Source: Usnea hakonensis
Taxonomy: Eukaryota > Ascomycota > Lecanoromycetes > Lecanorales > Parmeliaceae
Direction of reading: 5' to 3'
Assembly (NCBI GenBank): GCA_013423325.1
Contig: BLJB01000036.1
Span: 334,647-398,646, forward strand
Length of the DNA stretch: 64,000 bases
Below the pieces are notes generated by a model. The model did not search any database. It saw only the letters and a list, made by a program, of their open reading frames with translations, and was not told the origin of the DNA. Positions 45,131-55,600 of the stretch are shown here, one piece after another (positions within the stretch are counted from its first letter, which is position 1; each line of letters starts with the position of its first letter). A program made the translations under genes and the position numbers.

Positions 45131-48100
45131 TTAGCCTTGACGAAGGGTACTTTCTAACTCAAGCATGGTATTTCGAGAATCCAAGAGGCTTTGTAGGGCT
45201 TGCGGACTGGTTTTTGCTGAGTTCTTCGAAAGCTTTATGGCTGTATCGGTATGGTGGAGTGCTGTTGAGAAATCCAGACGTCTGACGGCCAAACTGGCCA
45301 AACTTTCATAAATCAGTTCCTTGATACGAGCCGCATCTATACCGTCAAGCTGATCTTCCAAAATATTGAGCAGCTTTTGCTCGACTCTTGCGATTTCCTC
45401 AGGACCATCTGCTGTCCGCACTTCTTCCATTGTGTCGTAATTAAAGGGCGCCATAGCACCCCGCATACCGGCGCTATCTTGCCTGACTTCACGTAGCCTG
45501 GCTTCTGACATGCCTAATGCTTCGGCCATTAGTTTCGTCTTGTCGCTCGAATGATTCTTATTATGCAACAGGCGAATGCGATTCAATTTAAGCAACGATA
45601 GGTTGACATCTTGGAAATCGCTGTGCGGAAGAAAGTTGGTCGCAATGCCTTCGAGTAACGGGGAATAGTCATTTTTAATACCAAGCAAATCGGCGAAATT
45701 TGCTGCGTATTGTATTGCGAGCATGCAAATTTCTTCGAGCATCCCTCTTGCATCGGAAAATATGTCGTCCTTCGACATTTTCGTCTTTCTCTTCACCATG
45801 CTAAATGCTGAAGACCATGCACTAAGAAGCATCGTGGGCTTCTCCTCAGCGAGGGGAGTACCAAACGTCGCTAGGAGTCGTTCGAGAATATCGAGCACAA
45901 CGTGCATGCGCCGAGGATTTCCTACAATACTGAACGCTATTTGGATGGGTAGTTTCAAGAAATAAACGTTGGGGTGATCTGCTTTAACACGGAAAGAGAA
46001 GGTGCTGGCTGTAACGTAATTGGCGAAATCGTAGCTCAGCTGAGTCTGCGCCACCTCTCCTGATGATGCTGCAAGTCCTATACTGGGCCAGTGACGTGAT
46101 CGATAAACCCAGAAGCGCTGATAGGCAACTTCCACAGCATGCGTTATCCATTTAGGAAGAGCAAATTCATTTTGCCGGAGCGCCAAAGTCATCAACGGGT
46201 GGATTTTCATTTGCATTTCTCCATCCGCAAGGGTGCTGGGAGTGGTACGACTCAAGAATCCTTCCCGCTCACATGTGCTAAAGGCATCCGCCATGGAGTT
46301 CAGGCTCGTGGTCTCAGTGTAAGGGAAAGCTTTTTTGAAACATAGGACACTACGCTCGCTGCCGGTGAAGCGTTCCGTGAGATATTGGCGGGTGTATGCA
46401 GGCCTATAGGGCACGTCATCTTTTGAGATACGGGCTTTTGCTCGAAGGAAGAATAATCGATATGGAGCAAGGTCAAGAGGAAAGCTCCTCCAAAAGGGGG
46501 TCAGGAGCCGGAAATCCACGTCGCGTACCGGCGCTGGGCCACTCCAGCTATGTAAGCGTACGAGCCTTTGGGCATCAATAAAGCCGCGAGATTGGCCTTC
46601 TGCAAGTATCCCGGGCTGAAGCTCGTCGAGGATTGATCCATCGGTCAAGTTCTTGTAAAAGTGCTTTATATTTGTACGATAAAGGCCACAGACTCTGATG
46701 ATCAACGCGATTGCCAGCAGATTGGCATCCACGAGAAAAATGCACTGTTCAAGAAATCTGACATCCGAGATATCCTTCACGTTAATTTCATATCCATTGT
46801 CAGCAGCTTCCTTTGTCGCCAGTTGTAGACTAGACTTCATGTCCAGATGGTTCAAGTAATAGGTCACCTTCGCAGCGGCCTTGACCCAATGCTCGTCATG
46901 CCGTGAGGCAAGGACCACAAAGCTCTTTTTGATCTTACGGAGAAAACGACGTAGTCCAAGTTGGATGTTTCCAGGCTGTGCTTCATCTTCTAGTCGAGCT
47001 GCATCTACGCTATCAATGACAAGTAGGCAGCGGTGTAGGTTGAGATAGGACACAACGTCGACAGTGGTTTCCTCTGAGGTCGCCAAGCTAAAGGCAAAGG
47101 CAACCGCTGCCTGGATTTTTACGACGTTGAGATTTCCCAACTTGGCGCAATCGATAAATACGAAATCCTCTACAAAGCCGGTAGCTTTCCACCACCAACA
47201 GATGTGCTGCATGAAGTGTGTCTTCCCAGCTCCAGCAGAGCCGTTCAGTAAAAGCACGTTGGAATTGACTAGCTTTGTCTCTATAGAAAGTAGATCACTT
47301 TCGCGTCCAAAGAGGTTCATCTCGTCATGTGGCACCTCCATTTCCGTCCCCGGTGCTTCGGATGTAGAGTTATGCGTGAGAATGAGGTCCGATCTCGAAA
47401 ACAACACAGGCGTAATATAATCTTGTACGTCAACCTGCGTATTGAATCTGGTCCACCGTTGCGGATTCGTACGCATAGCAAGACGAGCCACTGGCGCTGC
47501 TTCCCATAAATTCTGCTTGTGTCTCAAGAGTTGCCGGTATAGAGTCTTGGTAAAAACTTCCGCAGCGGAATCGAGGATCTCGTACCTCATACCAATAGCC
47601 ATCAGCACTCCATTCTGGACAAAGAATCGAGCAACGTTGGAGAAAGGGCCCTCCTCTGAAGCAGACTGACAAGCGTTCAATATCACAATACGTACTCCTC
47701 GTTTTGCAAGAAGTCCTGCGACCTTAGACAATGGAACCTCGTCTACCCCAATGAGGTCTTCATTTGAGCGAAGAAACTTCAGGCAGGCACTTATCAGGCT
47801 TTCAGTCAGCCTTTCGGGTCAGACGATGCAAATAGTCTTTAGTGCTGTCCCTTACCTTCCGTGCAGAACCAAACCATGCAGATCGAAATGGACAACGTCA
47901 TAATGCCCAAAATCGTGGGTTTCAAGTGCTGTCTCGAGGGCTTGAAATGTGCCAGGTCGAACGATCTCGAATGTTGGGGGTGTAGGGTTTCGGTCCTGCT
48001 CTTCAGCAACTACGCTCAATATTGGACGTGTGATCAACCGATGCGGTATATCACGTTCTTGGAGCGGGCGAGCTGACAAGGCCAAAATATGCTGCTGGTT

Positions 48101-48580
48101 TGAGTCGTTCTTTGTACGTGCCTGTGTATATGAGTCATGGTCGATAGGGCCGGCTCCGCTGGCTTGTCTAACAACAAAAACTCGCCGAGGACGAAGATCA
48201 GCATCCCAGAATTCGACATTCTCTAATATCTCCCAGTGTACTCGAGAAACTCTAGGGCAGTACTCTTCAGGATCAACTACCAGGATTAGCAGCTCAGAGT
48301 TGTACAGGTCAACCATAACGGCGTCGGAGGCACATATAGCGTTGGCTAGTGAGGAGCCATACGACCTTAATATGAGCTCAGCAGCTTGCGCACGCTTCCG
48401 TGAAAAAGGGTCTTGTCTAGCATAGCTTTCCATGAACCATTTTATTTCACCTAGATTCTGAACATGGTCTGTCACAGTCTCGGGCAAGCTGACTTGAAAG
48501 CTGTCGTCCATTATCGAAGGCGTCACCCGAGCTTCCAGCGAGATTTGTCCTTTGACCGCGCGGAGACGTAAGATGGCCAT
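45131..48580 (-). CDS. CHAT-domain protease fused to a STAND NTPase (NLR-like)
   Basis: Two exons, 48580-47856 and 47810-45131, with a 45-bp intron (1134 aa). The intron falls between the two catalytic motifs. Residues about 90-400 form a CHAT domain (caspase/separase-like cysteine protease): VVHFDLHG gives the catalytic His at about 235, and VILNACQSA the Cys at about 289. A FGRE..LL linker follows, then an NTPase with Walker A GSAGAGKTH (about 432-440) and Walker B CLLVIDSVDA (about 503-512), as in STAND/NACHT-type switches. A winged-helix-like region and helical repeats, probably TPR-like, run to the C-terminus (..ALHHTDTAIKLSKNSAKTS..). The design is that of an NLR with a protease as its effector domain. 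It is divergent from the gasdermin-like gene 617 bp away, its likely substrate. No signal peptide; cytosolic. Confidence 0.85.
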
Positions 48581-49197
48581 CTGAGAAATCGAAGCAGGAA
48601 TCAGATGCCTGGCTTAAACCAGCACCCTTTGGATTGGAGTTCCTGAAGATTGTTGTGAATACTCTAGGAAATCAGATGATGACAGTGTAGCTGTCAGAGA
48701 CCTTGTCAATATTGATGAGTATGGGCGGTGATGTCAGCTCATCCTGTAAACGAATCTCGCTGCCTCAGGCGTGTCTTTTGAAGCACGTCGCGAGGAACAT
48801 GCGAGGAATTTAGCCATATGAAGGGTGACTCTGTCAAGGCAGCATCATCTTGGCAGACTCAAGTCTCAAGTCTAGACTCTTGACTCTTGAGTCTGGACTC
48901 TAGACAGACAGCCATTGTGGCGCCCACCAATAGGCGTACTGATAAGACTCGTGGGGGCCAGAAGTGAGGACAAGACAAAAAGGGGTTACCGTCCGGAGGG
49001 TTTCCAATAATTAGACGAGTGAGAGTCGACTAAATTGCTTGGCCCAGGATATCATTCTCTCTAGCATAACCCTAAGCTTTTAAGCATTATACTGTCCGTT
49101 ATTGACTAAATCTTGTTACTTTCCACCATACTTGTAACGTAAAACTCTCCAAACATTTCCAACAAGACTCTACCAAGACTGTAGAGTGTGACAAACG
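48581..49197. promoter_or_regulatory. Shared divergent promoter of the CHAT-STAND / gasdermin-like pair
   Basis: 617 bp between two divergent start codons. At 48856-48893 is a near-palindrome: GACTCAAG at the left edge pairs with CTTGAGTC at the right, centred near TCTAGA. GACTC/GAGTC words are repeated within and just beyond it. It could be a binding site for a dimeric regulator or simply a hairpin. CT-rich leader sequence precedes the start codon at 49198. Confidence 0.45.
48856..48893. repeat. 38-bp near-palindrome built of GACTC/GAGTC words
   Basis: The outer arms are GACTCAAG (48856-48863) and CTTGAGTC (48886-48893). The interior repeats CAAGTC, TAGACTC and TTGACTC around TCTAGA. It is the most structured element in the intergenic region between the protease and gasdermin-like genes. 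Confidence 0.7.
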
Positions 49198-50052
49198 ATG
49201 GCATCAGAGCCAACATTCTACTTGCTGCCGCCCTTCAACACAATTCCTGCCAAGGATCCGCACAAATGGATTGGTCGTATTGTGAAATTTTACAATGACC
49301 CAAGAGCCAACTTCACGCCACCGAGAGGCAATCCTGCCATGGAGGGAGTCGATATCGACGATGATCCAGGCTTCCGAAAGGTAGAGGAAATCATCGATAG
49401 CGCGAGCTCCGAGTCTGCGCGCCTCTTGCTCGCCGACATGCTGCATTTCACCCGTTCTCGTTCTAGGGCGGAAACACCTCGCTTCCAATCGGACAAGGTC
49501 CGAAGACTGAAGCTGTTGCAAGAGGAGACATATTGCAAGCGTGCGTTGGCATTGGACGATGTCAAAGTCCAGCTAAAGGAATGGCATAAGATAAATCGCC
49601 CAGTCTATTTGATCGTTGGCCTTCTGATCGCCGATCGCGTGCACTATGCAGAGGAAACAATGCAGGAAAATTCGAACGAGATCGGAGCAAAGCCTCCAAC
49701 TCGACTGACTTCCCTGGCCATCGGCTCCCCCGTGTCGATGCCGGACGTTGCAGAGGGCAGCGTGTCCAAGACAATGCAACAGCAGCGTGGGATGAAGCTG
49801 ACAGCCACGGAGAAGAGAATCTTTGCTGTCGAGTACAGAGTACTCACAAAGAGGCTATTGAGCATGTCTGGTCAAGTTGATATGAGACCCGGTGGCATTC
49901 GCGGGGATAGGGCGTTTGGACAAGAGGAAGACGCAATGGGTGGACCGACAACAGAGGAACAACAGACAGAAGTCATCGCCGACCCTGACCCGTTACCAGA
50001 CGTTGTTGAGGATGCGGATGCGGAAGAGTACTGTTTTACTGTGATTGGTTGA
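49198..50052 (+). CDS. Gasdermin-like cell-death effector (candidate)
   Basis: Single exon, 284 aa, ATG in a good context. No signal peptide. Features that fit the fungal gasdermin-like family (RCD-1/HET-Q1 type): length near 260-290 aa, a short hydrophobic N-terminal segment (FYLLPPFNTIPA), a conserved-looking strand PVYLIVGLLIADRV near residues 137-150, and a hydrophilic, acidic C-terminal tail (about 230-284) that could be the removable inhibitory part. In that family a neighbouring protease gene with NLR or CHAT architecture cleaves the tail, and the freed N-terminal domain permeabilises membranes and kills the cell. The divergent CHAT-STAND neighbour is the strongest support. I cannot run a profile search, so the family call rests on pattern and context. 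The frame is intact. Confidence 0.6.
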   Translation: MASEPTFYLLPPFNTIPAKDPHKWIGRIVKFYNDPRANFTPPRGNPAMEGVDIDDDPGFRKVEEIIDSASSESARLLLADMLHFTRSRSRAETPRFQSDKVRRLKLLQEETYCKRALALDDVKVQLKEWHKINRPVYLIVGLLIADRVHYAEETMQENSNEIGAKPPTRLTSLAIGSPVSMPDVAEGSVSKTMQQQRGMKLTATEKRIFAVEYRVLTKRLLSMSGQVDMRPGGIRGDRAFGQEEDAMGGPTTEEQQTEVIADPDPLPDVVEDADAEEYCFTVIG

Positions 50053-50575
50053 TCATACATTCGGCGCCTCCCCAACTTTTGTCCTTGAATTTTTAGAGGA
50101 ATTCTTAGAGTTCAAATGCTTTATTGTTAGTGTGTCATCATACTGCTCATAAGTTGAAAAATTAGGAAGTCAGACTTAGATGATGCTTTAGAAGTACAGT
50201 TTTAGGCAGTACTCATTTGGCTTGGCGAAGAGGGCCAATGATGTTACTCCAAGATGAATTGTTGTTAGCAACTTGTGTTGGTAGTGTACCTGCAATGTTA
50301 GTGGCGAAATCTTTTGGTAAACTTCAGATCTTCACATCTGCTATTTATTAATTAACAGGTTTTACGATTCGTTGCGGTGCTTTCGCTCAGTCTCCTGCTA
50401 GGCCGTCGGCAAGACCCCTGATCGCATAGCAGTCCGCTTGTACTCATTGCTTGCGCCCTGTTACCGCTAAGATGCGCTTGCGACGTTCTCTCCCGCTGCA
50501 TAAGTACTGTAGAGGATTATCAAAGGAAGCCTTTCTGTTCTGAGTCATTATAATTACCTTACGGTTGTGACAAAA
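50053..50575. other. Intergenic
   Basis: About 520 bp between the gasdermin-like gene and the secreted-protein gene, both on the plus strand. AT-rich 3' flank, then leader of the next gene. No gene seen. Confidence 0.45.
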
Positions 50576-51749
50576 ATGTGTTCCTTTGAAAACGCCGACC
50601 TGGATTCGTTCATTAAATTTGTCCCTTTCCTTGTCTTGATTGCTGCGACTCACAGCCTAGCCTCACCTGTCTCAAACCAAGGAATGACTGTCCCGCTGTT
50701 ATCAACGTCATCAAGCCTAACACTTGTCAACCCATCGAGTCTGGCCCATGAGGCACTATTTGTCAACATTACTCAGGGCGGTACTAGATGTGACGGTCCA
50801 AGATTTGGGTATCATTTACCAAGGGCGAGCTGCGAAGAGGTTTGGGGGAAGATTCCTACAGATTCTGAAGTCTTCACCTTTGGCGCACGAAACAAAGGCT
50901 ATTTTGAGCGCCCATTGCCATATCGTTACCTTAGCAGCAAGTTCAACATTTCAGCCTTGGCGTCATAAGTATTATCTTTTGCTGACTTTGGGAGTCCAGG
51001 TGACGGTCTCTGTGCTGTCGATATCATTCATATGTACGCGGTTGTACACGACACCGCATCTAATCATGATATCTCCGTGGCTACCAAGGCTGTACTGGAT
51101 CAATGCGTCTTTGTAGAGACCGAAGGGCCAAGACCTCGCATTCCAGTCGGTGGCATGATTAAAAACGTGGGTCGGTATATCGTTCTCTCTCCACAAAGAC
51201 TGAAAGCATGATTTCGACTAACGGTCATACGATCTTGTTCTTTAGGCAAGCATGCTGGACTAGTGGTGAAGGTCTCACTGTATAATCCAGACGTTGAATG
51301 CGTTTCAGATCCGGAGCACGATGTTGAAGCGGCATGCTCCAACTTAATAGGCACCCTGCCAGCCGGTCACAACCCCTTTCTCTTCACTAACAATTCAGAT
51401 TCTCCAAGCGCAAAAGTGCTCATTCCTTGGAAGGAGAGCGGTATGCATTGCCGCAGTATCAAGTCCCTTCACTTTTGGCACGCTTGGTACTAATTCTTGT
51501 CCCTAAGCACGTTTAGGAAAATGTACTGTGATCATGGATGCGGTAGGCGGAGAATCTGACTATTCCACTTGGAATGAAATTTGGGCTGCGGCTGTGGCTG
51601 TCAATGAACTATGTATCAAGAAGGGTTTAGCAGGCGTTGCTTTACGCCTTGGTGAGTCGATATTCTTCCCCGTGCCTTGGAAGGTAATGCTCGTTTGCTG
51701 AGGTATTGTAGGTCGAGCGAAGAGATTGGTGCTTTCACTAGGCCCATGA
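50576..51749 (+). CDS. Secreted cysteine-containing protein of unknown function
   Basis: Five exons: 50576-50936, 51000-51170, 51246-51440, 51517-51651 and 51712-51749 (299 aa). The first intron has a GC donor (GCAAGT) and the others are GT..AG. All are needed to keep frame, and every exon phase agrees. Residues about 12-29 form a signal-peptide-like hydrophobic stretch (FIKFVPFLVLIAATHSLA) after a short acidic lead. The mature part has the pattern seen in a common family of ascomycete secreted proteins: RCDG..GYHLPRASCEEVW..IP, FGAR..YFERPLPYRYLSSDGLCAVDI, VLDQCV, a GG(M)I.NVGKHAGLVVKVSLYNPDVEC segment, and later CTVIMD and NELCIKK. There are at least eight cysteines. Function unknown; extracellular, effector or cell-wall roles are possible. 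Confidence 0.72.
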
Positions 51750-52581
51750 TAGTGGTAGAAGACCTTCACCTAATCATTCGTTGTACACATCTCAATAGTG
51801 GGTGATATTCAGTGGACAACCCTCAGACAAGGTCTCACAGTCATTGGTTCTGTGCCCGGTTCAAATGCGCTTCGAAGCTTTTCAAGGCCTCACGGAAGTG
51901 TGACATTGAAACCAAACTTGCACTGAAGTAACTGTGTGATACCATCTGGCCGCGTAATTGTCCAGCGCGTTTGAGTATGGGCCGATGTAAAATATTTCAA
52001 GATCAAAGCCAAGTTGCACAACGCGAGGGTTGTGTACTCATCACTTGAACGAGGGTTCTAGAAGGTGTAGAGTTGTCCCTCGAGGCAAGCAACAGGTCAG
52101 AACTTGGTGTGTGCAAGCCTAATCATCCTGTCGCCCGCCTCTCTTAGTGAAGATTCGCTGGCAGTAAATGATACCACAAAAGAACGCATTTACTCCGTGA
52201 TGTATGGCGATTTCCCGAACAAAGCACCCTTCTCACACTACTGTAATTTTCAACAAGAAAGCTCCTATCCCATTACTGCCACTGAACAGGACCAGCGATA
52301 CTCTGCCATTTTACGCAGCTGTTGTGTATAAGCAAGTTGTATATGGAGTATACCAAGTCGAGCAACTGGGTGTACAGCCGGTGAAGGATAGGCAGGTGGG
52401 GCCGTTGCGGTATGAGGATTCATCAGCGAAATGGATACCATCGTGACAGGAGCTGCTGTCCAAGAACCAGGCGGCATGTAGGGACCTGGGCTTCTAAGGT
52501 GTCTTTTAGGCCACCCATGACTCTTGAATAATGAACCATTACCTCAGTCCCTCAGCCCTGCCAATACCATTAGTGGCGAGC
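51750..52581. other. Intergenic, transition to transposon block
   Basis: About 830 bp. Short open frames at 52104-52480 on both strands overlap and have no motif. Base composition is ordinary until about 52640, where CA and TG dinucleotides abruptly vanish. Confidence 0.45.
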
Positions 52582-52630
52582 GCTAAGCCCCTTCAGGTTA
52601 GCGGCAGAGGCTAAGCCCCTTCGGGTTAGC
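52582..52630. repeat. Two copies of a 21-bp self-complementary motif at the edge of the AT-rich block
   Basis: GCTAAGCCCCTTCAGGTTAGC (52582-52602, 21 bp) and a copy with CGGG instead of CAGG (52610-52630) are separated by 7 bp. Each has complementary ends (GCTAA/TTAGC) and could form a hairpin. They sit immediately before the composition change and may mark a transposon terminus or a dispersed repeat. Confidence 0.6.
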
Positions 52631-52639
52631 CTACTAACT

Positions 52640-55600
52640 ACGCTCTCTAATAGTGGTAGGTCTAAGTATAAAACCCTATAATTTAATTAGATTCGCGTTA
52701 TTTTTATATATAGTCTATATAAATTTTAATATATTATATATTTTTCTTTAATAACTATCTTTAAGATATAATTTAATTTTTATATCTATAATATATATAT
52801 TTTATTATCTATAGGCCGGTACTTTTAGATATTCTCTATTAAATATATTAATTTAGAATATTATTATATTTTATTATAATTTATAGTATCTAGATTATTA
52901 AAAAAAATTTAAATTAATATAAAATTTTAAATAATAATATAATAACTAGTATTAACGAGTATCTAGTATTTTTAATTATTAATACTAGGATCTATAGTTT
53001 TTATAACTTTTTAATAAAATTCTTTTTATTTAATTAAAATATATATTACTATAAATTAGAATTAAGTAGTTTATATAGAAAGTATATTTATTAATATTAT
53101 AATAGATCTACTATAGGACTTTATTAGCCGGGAATTAATTTAATAGCTTATAATAAAATATTTTTATATTAAGTTAAAAGAGATATAGTAGAAGATATTA
53201 AATATATTATTAAATATAAAAAAGGATCTAATATTAATTATAAAGATAAAATTTAGAAAGAGTATTATTTTCTATCTTCTTTTATTAATCTTTTTACTAC
53301 TAAAAATAATATTAATTATTATACCGCTAAATACTTTATTAATAGAATAATATAATAAACTTAATTAAATCTCTAGATATTATTTATTTATATTAAATAG
53401 TAATAGCGAAAATCTTATAAATCTTTATATAGTCTATATAGATAGCTTTATATATAGTAAGCTTAGAATATTTAATAAAGATATTATAAATTTATAGTTC
53501 TAATATTTATAAATCTAAAAACTACTATTAAGATAGAGTTTAAGAATAATATATTATAGTACTCTAACTTTTTATCTAAACTATATCTTCTAATAATTAA
53601 TAAAATATATTTAATTAATAAGTAGAAGATTTTCTAATTAGTATATTTTAATTTTAAAGTTCTTTATATTTAGCTACTATTTTAAATCCCCCTTCTAAAA
53701 GTATCTACAATACTTAGTACTAAATTTTTAGAATAATTTATAAATAATATAACTTCGCTAAAAATATAGTTATTATTAAGATATTACTAGATTAATCTAA
53801 AATATATTTATAAATTAGTAAAGTTTATAGTTAAATAAATAATATACTTAATCTATAGTATCTACTATCGACTTAGATTATAAAAATTTAGAGTATTCTA
53901 AAAATAATCATTTTTATAGATTTAATAATTAAAATTATAATTATAATTAAATTAATACGAATTTAAATAAAAAAGCTATTATATCTAATAGATATTAATT
54001 TATTTATCTCCCCTTACTTTACCTTAATAGTTAAATATAATAAAGTAGCTATTTAAATAATATTTAAATTACTATCTAAAGAGTACTTATCGCTATATAT
54101 TATTATTATATTAGATATATATAGAATAGAGATTAATAATCGGAATATTAAAAGAATTATTTAATAGTTAATTCTATCTTTAATAAAAAAACTATATTAG
54201 AGATTAAATTATATTATATATTATAATTATAAATAGAGAATCTTTATATAGCTGTACCCCCCTTAATAGTATATAGATCCTAAAAGTATAGTAGAGATAA
54301 TAGAATTCTAGATAAACTACGTTAATATAGATTAGCGGGTAAAGATAATATTTAAGTTATATAATATTATAAATATATCTATTAAGAGCTATATTTAATA
54401 GATTAATCTAAATTATTTTAATAATATAGAGTATTATTTAAAGAACTAGCTAAAGTCTTTTCTTTACTACTCTATTTATAATTCTAAAATATAAATATTA
54501 ATAAGCCCCTATACTATATTAAATAACTTACTAGATAAATACTTATTAAGTTATTTTTAATTTATATTAAAATTTAAAGTATAGCGATTCGAGAGAGTAG
54601 TATTAATATTTAAAAAAATATATTTATACTTTTTTCTATCTTTAATAATACTAAATAAAGGTTTAATAAATCTAATAATATAGATAATATATATTATTAA
54701 TAAAGTAAGTATATAATAGTAGATTAATAATAATTAAAATAGCCTTTCGGGGTACTATAATTAAATTCTATAGATTCTATAATAAAGATAAACTTTAGAA
54801 AAAGATAGAAATAAAATTTTTAATATATAAATATTATAAAATAATATAAAAAAAGGGTAATATCTAGATCTACTATTTAATAAGATATAAGTTAATTTAG
54901 AATTATATAAGGCGAATTAGATAATTAAGGGGGGCTATAGAATAATTAAAAAATCTAATAATAAGAGAGTATATAGGGCTATAGAAAAGGTAGCTATTTA
55001 GAAGCCTATTATTAAAAAACGGGGTTAATAGCGAAAAAATATAGTTATAGTATCTATAAATATTATTATAAAGAATACTATTATTAATAATATAATTAGA
55101 AACGCTAAAATTAAGGTTCCTAAAAATCTAATAATATATTAGGACTAGCTCCGCTAGCGGTACGCTGGCGGAAGTAATAGATAAAAGACGTAGAAGTATA
55201 GTAACTATAGGGTAGTTTAATAGTATAGTATTAGATATATTAGAACTAATCTTTAAAGAACTTCTAAAGGTTTTAGAGGGTATTAATTTAATATACTAGT
55301 ACTAAGTACTACCCCGCTATAAAGTTACTGGTTATAGAACCCTTTTAGTAGTTAATAGTTATAGGGGTTTTAATAGCTTTAATAATAAGTATTATACTAT
55401 TTTTACTAGCTATATATTATTAGCCTAATAATATTAGGCGCTAATAATAGTCTCTCTTTTTAGACCCTAGTTTTTAAAGGTTATAAAATTCTAAAAAATA
55501 GTTAAATAATAGATTAAAAACCTTTAAAACTAATAAAGGTAAAAGAAAAAAAAGAAATATTAAGAAATATTATAATAATAGCGCGCTTAGAAAAAGTTAC

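Noticed and set aside
44590..45131. Lys/Glu/Gly-rich minus-strand frame downstream of the CHAT-STAND gene
   Set aside because: Protein-like in part, but I could not find a start codon or first exon, and it may be low-complexity sequence.
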